Shown: in pieces, positions 39,518-53,264 of the stretch
Layout of the letters: each line of letters opens with the position of its first letter
How positions within the stretch are numbered: position 1 is the first letter of the stretch
Origin: Mesostigma viride
Lineage: Eukaryota > Streptophyta > Mesostigmatophyceae > Mesostigmatales > Mesostigmataceae
NCBI GenBank assembly: GCA_009746045.1
Contig: RPFO01000384.1
Location: forward strand, 172,462-236,461
Length of the DNA stretch: 64,000 nt
Direction of reading: 5' to 3'
Made by a program: the position numbers and the translations under genes
Notes under the pieces: generated by a model
Database searches by the model: none
Told to the model about the DNA's origin: nothing
Seen by the model: the letters and a program-made list of their open reading frames with translations, nothing else

Positions 39518-42500
39518 ACTAGTGGGGGGCCAAGGCCCCCCACTTATTCGGACGCACTACGCCACCAGGGGCCCTGAGGCCCCCGCCGAAAGCTTCGACC
39601 CGCCGGGTTGAGCCCGCCGACCGGCCCGGCCCCTACGCCGGGGGGCGAACGCTCGGCGGCCTTCCTTTGGGGGCTTCCCATCGCGCGCGCTCGCGCCGGC
39701 CTGCCGCACCGTCGATCCCACGCTCCGTCCCTCACGTGCACGTCCAGCACGCGTCGTACTACTAGTACATCAACCCAGTCCGAATAGTACCGTATATTGT
39801 GAGACGTCGCCGTTCATTGCATGCAAGTATTTCCTTACTCATTACTTCCTAACAACTGAAACTGACAATGCAGCTATGCCATGCAGGACACAATGTGGGT
39901 ACCGCTTTTTGCAAGCGGCAGCCATAACGACCAAACACTTCCATGCAAACTCCCATGTTCATCATTCATTAATATTCATTGAGTGGCAATCCTTTGTAAA
40001 CACATGCACCGTCGTTCATGCCCACCATGACTTCATGTAGACAACGTTTTGTACATTACTCGACAGTGCCCTTGTGCGCGACCGTGGGGCGTGCCCTGTC
40101 CATTCGTGGGTGTGGTGGGGAGCTGCCATGCATGCGTGGGTTTAGAGGGTGGCTGGCATGTGTGCCTGGGTTTGTGGGGTGGCTGCCATGCGTGCGTGGG
40201 TGTGGGGGGTGGCTGGCATGCGTACGTGGGTGTGGGGGGTGGCTAGCATGCACGTGCATGCGGGGGGTGGCTGGCATGCATGCGTGCATGTGGGGGGTGG
40301 CTGGCATGCATGCGTGGGTTTGTGGGGTGGCTGATATGCGTGCGTGGGTGTGGGGGTGGCTGGCATGCGTATGTGGGTGTGGGGGGTGGCTGGCATGCAC
40401 GTGCATGTGGGGGGTGGCTGTCATGCATGCGTGCATGTGGGGGGTGGCTGGCATGCGTGCGTGGGTTTGTGGGGGGGTGGCATACGTGCGTGGGTGTGGG
40501 GGTGGCTGGCATGCGTGCATGGGTTTGTGGGGTGGCTGGCATGCATGCGTGGGTGTGGGCGGGAGCTGCCATGCACGCATGTGGGGCGGGGCAGGCTGGC
40601 ATGCGTGCGTGGGTGTGGGGGGGGACGGCATGCGTACTTGGTGACGGGGGTGGCTGGCATGCATAAGTGGGTTTGTGGGGTGGCTGGCATGCATGCGTGC
40701 ATGTGGGGGGGGCTGGCACGCGTGTGTGGGTTTGGGGGGGGCTGGCATGCATGCGTGTGGGGGGGGGGGGCTGACATGCATGCGTGGGTGTGGGTGGCTG
40801 GCATGCGTGCCTGGGTTTGGGGGTGGGCTGCCATGCGTGCGTGGGTTTAGGGGGTGGCTGGCATGCGTGCCTGGGTTCGTGGGGTGGGCTGCCATGCGTG
40901 CGTGGGTGTGGGGGGTGGCTGGCATGCACGTGCATGTGGGGGGTGGCTGGCATCCATGCGTGCGTGTGGGAGGTGGCTGGCATGCATGCGTGGGCTCGTG
41001 GGGTGGCTGGGATGCGTGCGTGGGTGTGGGGGTGGCTGGCATGCGTGCATGGGTTTGTGGGGTGGCTGGAATGCAAGCATGCATGTGGGGGGGGGCTTGT
41101 TTGCATGTGGGGTGGCTGGCAAGCATGCGTGCATGTGGGGGGTGGCTGGCATGTGTTTTGGGGTTGGGGGGGCGGCTGCCATGCGTGCGTGGGTGTGGGG
41201 GGGGGCTGGCATGCATGCATGCATGTGGGGGGGCTGGCATCCATGCGTGGGTTTGTGGGGTGGCTGGCATGCATGCATGCACGAGGGGAGGGGCTGGCAT
41301 GCGTGCGTGGGTGTGGGGGGGGCGTACGTGGGTATGGGGGGTGGCTGGCATGCGTCCGTGGGTGTGGGGGCGGAGTGGCATGCATGCGTGGGTGTGGTGG
41401 GGGGCTGCCATGCATGCGTGGGTTTAGGGGGGGCTGGCATGCGTGCCTGGGTTCGTGGGGTGGCTGCCATGTGTGCGTGGGTGTGAAGGGTGGCTGGCAT
41501 GCGTACGTGGGTGTGGGGGGTGGCTGGCATGCATAAGTGGGTTTGTGTAAGGGGGGGGGGTGGCTGGCATGCGTGCGTGGGCATGGGGGTGGCTGGCATG
41601 CGTGCGTGGGTTGGTGGGGTGCCTGGCATGCATGCGTGGGCCCGCGGTGCCCCTGATTGCTGTCTGGCCCCTAATCATGTGGATGTGGCTGGCTGCCTGC
41701 CCTCCTGTTTGCCCCATCCCCAAACCCCATGCCGCAAGGCTCGTAGCTCAAGCCCCATGGCTCATGCCCCATGGCCCTTGCCTGCCAGCCTACCTGTGCT
41801 GTATACCCTTGCAGCCTTTCCTGCCTCGCCTGGCGTGGCCTGCCCTGCCCTCTCTGCCCTCCCGCCCGCCCATGCGGTCCGTTGCCACGGATGGAAAATG
41901 AGAAGAAAACGAATATGGCCCCGCTGGCACCACAAATCACCTGGTTGGTCAACCAAGGGGATAGCCTGCACAATGAGACAGGAACACAGAAGACCCAGCA
42001 AAGCAAGATTCAGGTTGTAAGCCAGTGGAGATTACTTTTGACTTGCTTGATGAAGAAATATAAAACACATTCTACTGTCACACCTTCTATGAACAAATGG
42101 TTGATTGATCACCTTATACACCACGTAAACATGTTACCAGACGCGCTCTTCACCCCAGTGAAAATCCACGCGCGAAGCAAGGCAGATTATCTTACGCAGT
42201 AAGCACCATGAATGTCAGCGAGTACAGCAGTAAATGACTCCCTAAACTCATGACCAGGCAAGCATCCACAGGGGCGTTCACCGCCCAGTATATTCCAGAA
42301 AAAAGCATCACAGATTCTAGCCCGGTCATCGAAACAAACGACTCACCATCGGCATCGCCAGCGTACGTCCCGTGGCAACAAGTGATTCCAGCGTTCATTC
42401 CAATATTGTGTGACGACAACAGAAACTCGTCGGCCACACCCACGCCTTCCACGAACAGCAAACTGATTTCACTAGGCACCCAATACGTCAAGCAAAGAAG

Positions 42501-44253
42501 CACGATAACATAATACCTAAATCTACAACGACATTCCATTTCCAGGTCCCTAGCTATCGCAGCAGGCCATAGCGCCCCGAACCTCTCCCACGCACGTGAC
42601 TGCCCACCGACGTCCAGCCAGATCAGAAACAATTTAAAGGTACGCATCGAAATGGAACATTGAACGCTATAAAAGCAATGCCCACGCATTGTCCATCCCC
42701 AATTTTCCAGGCAGCGTTGACCGCCATCCCCAGCCAGCAGGAAATTAAATTAAGTGCTGTCGCAGCATGTCGCACCCTCTCCCCCTCGCAGTCCTGGTTT
42801 ATGCACGTTCGATTGCTTGGGCGCGTCCAGGCGGTCCAGCACCGCGTACTACCCACTTGAAAATCCTCCCAAGTCATTTATTTCCAGCTTGGTAAGTACG
42901 GAATCTGGCAGAAATTCGTCCAGCAAGCATCATACTACTCTCCACTCCTCCAACTCAAATTTTGCGTATAATTTTAGAATAAATATCAGTCACATCATGT
43001 TCAGACTATAACTTCGGTCTGAATCGAAAATTGCAACGGAAACGCTCAGTGAAACGGTTTCTGAACGAAATGCGGACAACGAAACGGCCGTAACGCCCAA
43101 AATTTCACGGTTTCTAAACATTATTTGCACGGTTTCGAAACAATTTCTGGACGTTCCGTCGAACTGACGCACTGAACGCTACGAAATTTTAGGACGGCGC
43201 CCTCTCGGCCAAGCGATGGGCCCAGTAGCCGCAGTTGATCGCCGCTAGCGATGGGATGTTTGATTCGCGACACAGAGTTTGACGCCCTCGAAGAAGCCGA
43301 CATCGTGCCGGGTTCCGTATTTTTATCTGGCCGCGGCCATTGGCTGGCCTCCTATCCGCCCGCAAAAGTGCTGAACCGGATCTGGACGTAACTGCCGTTT
43401 CAGACCCCGTTCAGACTTTGTGACAGTCGATCTGCCTAGTTTGCCACTTTTCGGGCAACTGCTCCGATTGGGCGCCACCGCGGATCTCCGGATCGCCCTG
43501 ACTATCGGCCGCCCTGCGCTCGCGGTTCTCGTACGGGCCACTTTTCGGGCCTCACGGTTTGCCCAATCTTTTCGTTCGTGTTAATCGTGTCGCCGTGCTG
43601 AACGAAACGGGCGCTCTCACAATGCGCCCTCTTGAACATAAGTAACTAACGACTTTCTCTGCGGATTCCGTCGCCTGTTCGTTCTGAACGTAAGCGCCTA
43701 TTTGCTACGGAAACACTCTCTTAAACGGTTTCTGAACGAAATGCGGACAACAAAACGGCCGTAACGCCCAAAACTTCACGGTTTCGAAACAATTTCTGAA
43801 CCTTCCGTCGAACTGACGCACTGAACGCTACGAATTTTTAGGACGGCGCGCTCTCGGCCAAGCGATGGGCCCTCTAGCTGCAGTAGATCCGCCGTTGCAG
43901 GAGGTTGTTTGATTCGCGACCGAGAGTTTGACGGCCTCGCAACAAGCCGACATCGTGCCGGGTTCCGTATTTTTATCTGGCCGCGGCCATTGGCTGGCCT
44001 CCCACCTGCCCGCAAAAATTCTGAACCGGATCTGGACGTAACTGCCGTTTCAGACCCCGTTCAGACTTTGTGACAGTCGATCTCCCTAGTTTGCCACTTT
44101 TCGGGCAACTGCCCCGATTGGGCGCCACCGCGGATCTCCGAATCGCCCTGACTATCGGCCGCCCTGCGCTCGCGGTTTTCGTACGGGCCACTTTTCGGGC
44201 CTCACGGTTCGCCAAACTTTTGCGTTGGGGTTAATCGTAGTCACTAGAGGGGG
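39518..44253 (+). repeat. Array unit 8 (type B with duplicated tail)
   Basis: It is nearly identical to unit 3 at an offset of 20826-20827 bp up to about 43580. It then has a junction (about 43585-43700) and a second, diverged copy of the GC-rich tail (about 43700-44250) before the next block, giving 4736 bp. Minisatellite about 40101-41638, TATAAAAG at 42668. Confidence 0.88.
43030..44250 (+). repeat. Local duplication of the unit tail within unit 8
   Basis: The stretch from about 43030 to 43590 (acggaaacgctcag through ttcgttcgtgttaatcg) recurs with substitutions at about 43695-44240. The second copy ends ttgcgttggggttaatcg like the tails of units 9 and 10, so it looks like a recombination junction between two tail subtypes rather than a simple slippage. 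Confidence 0.7.
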
Positions 44254-47200
44254 ACTAGTGGGGGGGCCAAGGCCCCCCACTTTTTCGGACGCACTACGCC
44301 ACCAGGGGCCCTGAGGCCCCCGCCGAAAGCTTCGGCATGCCGGGTTGAGCCCGCCGACCGGCCCGGCCTACTACGCCGGGGGGCGAACGCTCGGCGGCCT
44401 TCCTTTGGGGGCTTCCCATCGCGCGCGCTCGCGCCGGCCCGCCGCACCGTCGATCCCACGCTCCGTCCCTCACAGGCACGTCCAGCACGCGTCCTACTAC
44501 TAGTACATCAACGGGCAGTCCGAATAGTACCGTACATTGTGAGACGTCGCCGTTCAGTGCATGCAAGTATTTCCTTACTCATTACTTCCTAACAACTGAA
44601 ACTCACAATGCAGCTATGCCATGCAGGACACAATGTGGGTACCGCTTTAGCGGCAGCCATAACGACCAAACACTTCCATGCAAACTCAAATGTTCATCAT
44701 TCATTAATATTCATTGAGTGGCAATCCTTTGTAAACACATGCACCATCGGTCATGCCCACTATGGCTTCATGTAGACAATGTTTTGTACATGACTCGACA
44801 GTGCCCTTGTGCGCGACCGTGGGGCGCGGCAGGCCAGCCCTGTCCATTCGTGGGTGTGGTGGGGAGCTGCCATGCATGCGTGTGTTTAGGGGGTGGCTGG
44901 CATGCGTACGTGGGTGTGGGGGGTGGCTGCCATGCGTGCGTGGGTGTGGGGGGTGGCTGGCATGCGTATGTGGGTGTGGGGGGTGGCTGGCATGCACGTG
45001 CATGTGGGGGGTGGCTGTCATGTATGCGTGCATGTGGGGGGTGGCTCGCATGCGTGCGTGGGTTTGTGGTGAGGGGGGTGGCTGGCATGCATAAGTGGGT
45101 TTGTGGGGGGGCTGCCATGCATGCGTGCATGTGTGGGGGGGTGGCAAGCGTGTGTGGGTTTGCGGGGGGGCTGGCATGCATTCGTGGGTGTGGGGGTGGC
45201 TGGCATGCATGCGTGGGTTTAGGGGATGGCTGGCACTAGGCTGCATGCTTGCATGTGGGGGGGGGCTGGCATGCATTCGTTGGTGTGGTGGGGAGCTGCC
45301 ATGCATGCGTGGGTTTGTGGGGTGGCTGGCATGCATGCGTGGGTGTGGGGGGTGGCTGGCATGCATGCGTGGGTTTGGGGGGGAGCTGCCATGCACGCAT
45401 GTGGGGCGGGGCAGGCTGGCATGCGTGCGTGGGTGTGGGGGGGGACGGCATGCGTACGTTGGTGACGGGGGTGGCTGGCATGCATAAGTGGGTTGGTGGG
45501 GTGGCTGGCATGCATGCGTGCATGTGGGGGGGGCTGGCACGCGTGTGTGGGTTTGGGGGGGGGTGGCATGCATGCGTGTGTGGGGGGGGGGTGACATAAG
45601 TGCGTGGGTGTGGGGGTGGCTGGCACGCGTGTGTGGGTTTGTGGGGGGGATGGCATGCATGCGTGTGGGGGGGGGGGGCTGGCATGCGTACGTGGGTGTG
45701 GGGGGTGGCTGGCATGCACGTGCATGTGGGGGGTGGCTGGCATCCATGCGTGCATGTGGGGGGTGGCTGGCATGCATGCGTGGGCTCGTGGGGTGGCTGG
45801 CATCCGTGCGTGGGTTTGTGGGGTGGCTGGAATGCAAGCATGCATGTGGGGGGGGCTTGTTTGCATGTGGGGTGGCTGGCAAGCATGCGTGCATGTGGGG
45901 GTTGGCTGGCATGCGTGCGTGGGTTGGGGGGGTGGCTGCCATGCGTGCGTGGGTGTGGGGGTGGCTGGCATGCATGCATGCATGTGGGGGGGGCTGGCAT
46001 CCATGCGTGGGTTTGTGGGGTGGCTGGCAGGCATGCGTGCATGAGGGGGGGGGCTGGCATGCGTGCGTGGGTGTGGGGGGGGGCGTACGTGGGTGTGGGG
46101 GGTGGCTGGCATGCGTGCGTGGGTGTGGGGGGGAGTGGCATGCATGCGTGGGTGTGGTGGGGGGCTGCCATGCATGAGTGGCTTGAGGGGGGGCTGGCAT
46201 GCGTGCCTGGGTTCGTGGGGTGGCTGCCATGCGTGCGTGGGTGTGGGGGGTGGCTGGCATGCGTACGTGGGTGTGGGGGGTGGCTGGCATGCATAAGTGG
46301 GTTTGTGTGTGGGGGGGGCGGTGGCTGGCATGCGTGCGTGGGCACGGGGGTGGCTGGCATGCGTGCGTGGGTTGGTGGGGTGCCTGGCATGCATAAGTGG
46401 GCCCGCGGTGCCCCTGATTGCTGTCTGGCCCCTAATCATGTGGATGTGGCTGGCTGCCTGCCCTCCTGTTTGCCCCATCCCCAAACCCCATGCCGCAAGG
46501 CTCGTAGCTCAAGCCCCATGGCTCATGCCCCATGGCCCTTGCCTGCCAGCCTACCTGTGCTGTATACCCTTGCAGCCTTTCCTGCCTCGCCTGGCGTGGC
46601 CTGCCCTGCCCTCTCTGCCCTCCCGCCCGCCCATGCGGTCCGTTGCCACGGATGGAAAATGAGAAGAAAACCAATATGGCCCCGCTGGCACCACAAATCA
46701 CCTGGTTGGTCAACCAAGGGGATAGCCTGCACAATGAGACAGGAACACAGCAGACCCAGCAAAGCAAGATTCAGGTTGTAAGCCAGTGGAGATTACTTTT
46801 GACTTGCTTGTTGAAGAAATATAAAACACCTTCTACTGTCACACCTTCTATGAACAAATGGTTGATTGATCACCTTATACACCACCTAAACAAGTTACCA
46901 GATGCGCTCTTCACCCCAGTGAAAATCCACGCGCGAAGCAAGGCAGATTATCTTACGCAGTAAGCACCATGAATGTCAGCGAGTACAGCAGTAAATGACG
47001 CCCTAAACTCATGACCAGGCAAGCATCCACAGGGGCTTTCACCGCCCAGTATATTCCAGAAAAAATCATCACAGATCCTCTGGCAACGGACGTTGACACG
47101 GGAAACCCGAAGGACCATGAAGATGGCGTCCTGCACGGCTAAAAAAATGAAACGCAGACCTTTGCTACGCTATGTCTTCGCTGCGACTACGTGAATTCGG

Positions 47201-48539
47201 CCCAATGGAAACAACGCAACCGAGGAAACGCATCAGAAAGAGAGCAGGCACTAGCCCGGTCATCGAAACAAACGACTCACCATCGGCATCGCCAGCGTAC
47301 GTCCCGTGGCAACAAATCCAGCGTTCATTCCAATATTGTGTGACGACAACAGAAACTCGTCGGCCACACCCACGCCTTCCACGAACAGCAAACTGATTTC
47401 ACTAGGCACCCAATACGTCAAGCGAAGAAGCACGATAACATAATACCTAAATCTACAACGACATTCCATTTCCAGGTCGCTAGCTATCGCAGCAGGCCAT
47501 AGCGCCCCGAACCTCTCCCACGCACGTGAGTGCCCACCGACGTCCAGCCAGATCAGAAACAATTCAAAGGTACGCATCGAAATTGAACATTGAACGCTTT
47601 AAAAGCAATGCCCACGCATTGTCCATCGCCAATTTTCCAGGCAGCGTTGACCGCCATCCCCAGCCAGCAGGAAATTAAATCAAGGTGCTGTCGCAGCATG
47701 TCGCCCCCTCACCCCCTCGCAGTCCTGGTATGCACGTTCGATTGCTTGGGCGCGTCCAGGCGGTCCAGCACCGCGTACTACCCACTTGAAAATCCTCCCA
47801 AGTCATTTTTTCCCTGCTTGGTAAGTACGGAATATGGCAGAAATTCGTCCAGCAAGCATCATACTACTCTCCACTCCTCCAACTCAAAATTTGCGTATAA
47901 TTTTAGAATAAATATCAGTCACATCATGTTCAGACTATAACTTCGGTCTGAATCGAAAAGTGATGCGGAACAACTCAGTGAAACGGTTTCTGAACGCAAT
48001 GCGGACAGGAAAACGGCCGTAACGCCTAAATTTTTACGGTATCCAAACATTTTTTGCACGGTTTCTCAACGATTTCTGAACGCTACGTTGACCTGACGCA
48101 CTGAACGCTACGGCCAAAAAGAACGGCGCGCTCTCGGCCAAGCGATGGGCCCAGTAGCCGCAGTTGATCGCCGCAGTCCATGGGAAGTTTGATTCGCGAT
48201 CAAAGAGTTTGACGGCCGCGAAGAAGCCGACATCGTGCCGGGTTCCGTATTTTTATCTGGCCGCGGCCATTGGCTGGCCTCCCACCTGCCCGCAAAAGTG
48301 CTGAACCGGATCTGGACGTAACTGCCGTTTCAGACCCCGTTCAGACTTTGTGACAGTCGATCTGCCTAGTTTGCCACTTTTCGGGCAACTGCTCCGATTG
48401 GGCGCCACCGCGGATCCCCGGATCGCCCTGACTATCGGCCGCCCTGCGCTCGCGGTTTTCGTACGGGCCACTTTTCGGGCCTCACGGTTCGCCAAACTTT
48501 TGCGTTGGGGTTAATCGTAGTCACTAGAGGGGGATGGGG
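44254..48539 (+). repeat. Array unit 9
   Basis: Length 4286 bp. Minisatellite about 44847-46398. The TATA position is changed to TTTAAAAG (47598-47605). An eight-base GGGGATGG-type expansion precedes the next block. Confidence 0.88.
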
Positions 48540-51500
48540 ACTAGTGGGGGGGCCAAGGCCCCCCACTTATTCGGACGCACTACGCCACCAGGGGCCCTGA
48601 GGCCCCCGCCGAAAGCTTCGACCCGCCGGGTTGAGCCCGCCGACCGGCCCGGCCCCTACGCCGGGGGGCGAACGCTCGGCGTCCTTCCTTTGGGGGCTTC
48701 CCATCGCGCGCGCTCGCGCCGGCCTGCCGCACCGTCGATCCCACGCTCCGTCCCTCACGGGCACGTCCAGCACGCGTCCTACTACTAGTACATCAACCCA
48801 GTCCGAATAGTACCGTATATTGTGTGACGTCGCCGTTCATTGCATGCAAGTATTTCCTTACTCATTACTTCCTAACAACTGAAACTGACAATGCAGCTAT
48901 GCCATGCAAGACACAATGTGGGTACCGCTTTTTGCAAGCGGCAGCCATAACGACCAAACACTTCCATGCAAACTCCCATGTTCATCATTCATTAATATTC
49001 ATTGAGTGGCAATCCTTTGTAAACACATGCACCGTCGTTAATGCCCACCATGACTTCATGTAGACAATGTTTTGTACATGACTCGACGGTGCCCTTGCGC
49101 GCGACCGTGGGGCGTCGCAGGCCAGCCCTGTCCATTTGTGGGTGTGGTGGGGAGCTACCATGCATGCGTGGGGGGGGGCTGGGATTCGAGCGTGGGTGTG
49201 GAGGGGAGCTGCCATGCATGCATGTGGGGCGGGGCGGGATGCCATACCTGCGTGGGTGTGGTGGGCAGCTACCATGCATGCGTGGGTGTGGGGGACGGCT
49301 GGCATCCGTACGTGGGTGTGGGGGGTGGCTGGCATGCACATGCATGTGGGGGGTGGCTGGCATGCATACGTGGGTTTGTGGGGGGGCTGGCATGCGTGCG
49401 TGGGTGTGGGGGGGCTGCCATGCATGCGTGGGTGTGGGGGGTAGCTGCCATGCACACATACATGTGGGGCGGGGCGGGTTGGCATGCGTGCATGGGTGTG
49501 TGGGGGGGACGGCATGCGTACGTTGGTGACGGGGGTGGCTGGCATGCATAAGTGGGTTTGTGGGGGGCTGCCATGCATGCGTGCATGTGGGGGGGGCTGG
49601 CACGCGTGTGTGGGTTTGGCGGGGGGCTGGCATGCATGCGTGGGTGTGGGGGGGGCTGACATGCGTGCGTGGGTGGGGGGGTGGCTGGCATGCGTGCCTA
49701 AGTTTGGGGGTGGGCTGCCGTGCGTGCGTGGGTTTAGGGGGGGGCTGGCATGCGTGCCTGGGTTCGTGGGGTGGGCTGCCATGTGTGCGTGGGTGTGGGG
49801 TGTGGCTGGCATGCGTACGTGGGTGTGGGGGGTGGCTGGCATGCACGTGCATGTGGGGGGTGGCTGGCATGTATGCGTGGGTTTGTGGGGTGGCTGGCAT
49901 GCGTGCGTGGGTGTGGGGGTGGCTGGCATGCGTGCATGGGTGTGGGGGTGGCTGGAATGCAAGCATGCATGTGGGGGGGGGGCTTGTTTGCATGTGGGGT
50001 GGCTGGCAAGCATGCGTGCATGTGGGGGTTGGCTGGCATGCGTGCGTGGGTTGGGGGGCGGCTGCCATGCGTGCGTGGGTGTGTGGGGGGGCTGGCATGC
50101 ATGCATGCATGTGGGGGGGGCTGGCATCCATGCGTGGGTTTGTGGGGTGGCTGGCATGCATGCGTGCATGAGGGGGGGAGCTGGCATGCGTGCGTGGGTG
50201 TGGGGGGGGCGTACGTGGGTCTGGGGGGTGGCTGGCATGCCTGCGTGGGGTTTGTGAGGGGGCTGGCATGCATGCGTGGGTGTGGTGGGGGGCTGCCATG
50301 CATGCGTGGGTTTAGGGGGGGGCTGGCACGCGTGCGTGGGTTCGTGGGGTGGCTGCCATGCGTGCGTGGGTGTGTGGGGTGGCTGGCATGTGTACGTGGG
50401 TGTGGGGGGTGGCTGGCATGCATAAGTGGGTTTGTGTGTGTGTGGGGGGGGTGGCTGGCATGCGTGCGTGGGCATGGGGGTGGCTGGCATGCGTGCGTGG
50501 GTTGGTGGGGTGCCTGGCATGCATATGTACGCCCGCGGTGCCCCTGATTGCTGTCTGGCCCCTAATCATGTGGATGTGGCTGGCTGCCTGCCCTCCTGTT
50601 TGCCTCATCCCCAAACCCCATGCCGCAACGCTCGTAGCTCAAGCCCCATGGCTCATGCCCCATGGCCCTTGCCTGCCAGCCTACCTGTGCTGCATACCCT
50701 TGCATCCTTTCCTGCCTCGCCTGGCCTGGCCTGCCCTGCCCTCTCTGCCCTCCCGCCCGCCCATGCGGTCCGTTGCCACGGATGGAAAATGAGAAGAAAC
50801 GAATATGGCCCCGCTGGCACCACAAATCACCTGGTTGGTCAACCAAGGGGATAGCCTGCACAATGAGACAGGAACACAGCAGACCCAGCAAAGCAAGATT
50901 CAGGTTGTAAGCCAGTGGAGATTACTTTTGACTTGCTTGATGAAGAAATATAAAACACCTTCTACTGTCACACCTTCTATGAACAAATGGTTGATTGATC
51001 ACCTTATACACCACGTAAACATGTTACCAGACGCGCTCTTCAGCCCAGTGAAAATCCACGTGCGAAGCAAGGCAGATTATCTAACGCAGAAAGCACCATG
51101 AATGTCAGCGAGTACAGCAGTAAATGACGCCCTAAACTCATGAGCAGGCAAGCATCCACAGGGGCTTTCACCGCCCAGTATATTCCAGAAAAAATCATCA
51201 CAGATCCTCTGGCAACGGACGTTGACACGGGAAACCCGAAGGACCATGAAGATGGCGTCCTGCACGGCTAAGAAAATGAAACGCAGACCCTTGCTACGCT
51301 ATGTCTTCGCTGCGACTACGTGAATTCGGCCCAATGGAAACAACGCAACCGAGGAAACGCATCAGAAAGAGAGCAGGCACTAGGCCGGTCATCGAAACAA
51401 ACGACTCACCATCGGCATCGCCAGCGTACGTCCCGTGGCAACAAATCCAGCGTTCATTCCAATATTGTGTGACGACAACAGAAACTCGTCGGCCGCACCC

Positions 51501-52693
51501 ACGCCTTCCACGAACAGCAAACTGATTTCACTAGGCACCCAATACGTCAAGCAAAGAAGCACGATAGCATAATACCTAAATCTAAAACGACATTCCATTT
51601 CCAGGTCGCTAGCTATCGCAGCAGGCCATAGCGCCCCGAACCTCTCCCACGCACGAGACTGCCCACCGACGTCCAGCCAGATCAGAAACAATTCAAAGGT
51701 ACGCATCGAAATGGAACATTGAACGCTATAAAAGCAATGCCCACGCATTGTCCATCCCCAATTTTCCAGGCAGCGTTGACCGCCATCCCCAGCCAGCAGG
51801 AAATTCAATTAAGTGCTGTCGCAGCATGTCGCCCCCTCACCCCCTCGCAGTCCTGGTTTTGCACGTTCGATTGCTTGGGCGCGTCCAGGCGGTCCAGCAC
51901 CGCGTACTACCCACTTGAAAATCCTCCCAAGTCATTTTTTCCCTGCTTGGTAAGTACGGAATGTGGCAGAAATTCGTCCAGCAAGCATCGTACTACTCTC
52001 CACTCCTCCAACTCAAAATTTGCGTATAATTTTAGAATAAATATCATTCAGATCACGTTCAGACTCTAACTTCAGTCTGAATCGAAAAGTGATGCGAAAA
52101 CACTCAGTGAAACGGTTTCTGAACGAAATGCGGACAGGAAAACGGCCGTAACGGCCAAATTGTTACGGTTTCAAAACATTTTCTGGACGTTCCGTCGACC
52201 TGCCGCACTGAACAATACGATACTTGAGGACGGCGGGCTTTTAACTCCCGAGTTGTTGTACTTCCGCGTAGAATATCCGTTAACCTTCCTCGGCTTGTTT
52301 TGGAGATTTAGATTCGCGACCAAAAGTTAGACGCTCGCAACAATTTGACATCGCGTTTCAGGTCCGTCAAACTGCCTGTGTTTTCTTTCTCCTCCCATTG
52401 GCGAGCCACCCCCCTGCTGAACAATTTGCTGAACAGGAAACCCCCCTGCCCGCAAAAGTGCTGAACCGGATCTGACCAGATCAGACATTTCAGACCCCGT
52501 TCAGACTTTGTGACAGTCGATCTGCCTAGTTTGCCACTTTTCGGGCAACTGCTCCGATTGGACGCCACCGCGGATCTCCGAATCGCCCTGACTATCGGCC
52601 GCCCTGCGCTCGCGTTTTTCGTACGGGCCACTTTTCGGTCCTCACGGTTTGACCAACTTTTTCGTTGGGGTTAATCGTAGTCACTAGATGGGG
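48540..52693 (+). repeat. Array unit 10
   Basis: Length 4154 bp. The minisatellite (about 49133-50527) opens with a variant section containing extra GGGGAGCTGCCATG repeats. The tail is of the unit 1/7 subtype. TATAAAAG at 51727. Confidence 0.88.
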
Positions 52694-52945
52694 ACTAGTG
52701 GGGGGGCCAAGGCCCCCCACTTATTCGGACGCACTACGCCACCAGGGGCCCTGAGGCCCCCGCCGAAAGCTTCGACCCGCCGGGTTGAGCCCGCCTACCG
52801 GCCCGGCCCCTACGCCGGGGGGCGAACGCTCGGCGGCCTTCCTTTGGGGGCTTCCCATCGCGCGCGCTCGCGCCGGCCCGCCGCACCGTCGATCATCCCA
52901 CGCTCCGTCCCTCACGGGCACGTCCAGCACGCGTCCTACTACTAG
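52694..52945. repeat. Terminal ACTAGT block, copy 11, end of array
   Basis: A complete block except that its last base differs: it ends CTACTACTAG and is followed by GAAATCACTC instead of TACATCAACC. It also has a 3-bp insertion (GATCATCC) near 52895. Array homology stops exactly here. Confidence 0.88.
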
Positions 52946-53264
52946 GAAATCACTCACGTTCACGTGGGATAATAAATTGTAATAAAATGATCCGCGCTGC
53001 GGCAGCCAGATTTGAGATTTGCTAGTAAGCAATCCTTTGCACATGCACAATTGTCTGGGCAGAATTGTATGGGAATTTATTTTGTATTAATTGATTTCTC
53101 CATGACAACCATCACGTGCAGCGGCCGTAGTGCTCATGGCTGGCATGGCGACCTTGGCTGTCGCCATTTCTGTGCGGGGGAGGGGTCAGCACAGGCAATT
53201 GAGTAAAAGGGCAACTTGAGCAGACTGCGATATAACATGCATTGAAAGTCGATGACATTGTAGT
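52946..53264. other. Flank of the array, nothing recognised
   Basis: No gene or repeat was recognised. Base composition is mid-GC, with no similarity to the linker that follows the other ten blocks. Confidence 0.5.

Larger units (their letters stand above)
8713..52945 (+). repeat. Tandem array: 11 blocks and 10 internal units of ~4 kb
   Basis: A GC-rich block starting ACTAGTGGGG recurs at 8713, 12788, 18691, 22776, 26938, 31023, 34916, 39518, 44254, 48540 and 52694, always on the same strand. Block-to-block spacings are 4075, 5903 (4163 without an insertion), 4085, 4162, 4085, 3893, 4602, 4736, 4286 and 4154 bp. Between blocks the order of segments is constant: linker, 30-bp minisatellite, pyrimidine-rich stretch, mid-GC segment with TATAAAAG, GC-rich tail. 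The array starts at the first base of a block and stops at the last bases of another. No transposase, reverse transcriptase, integrase or rRNA is visible in any unit. Confidence 0.93.

Noticed and set aside
8713-52945. rDNA or telomere-repeat interpretation of the array
   Set aside because: No rRNA-like sequence in any unit and no simple telomere motif such as TTTAGGG runs; the G-rich minisatellite is a 30-bp complex repeat.
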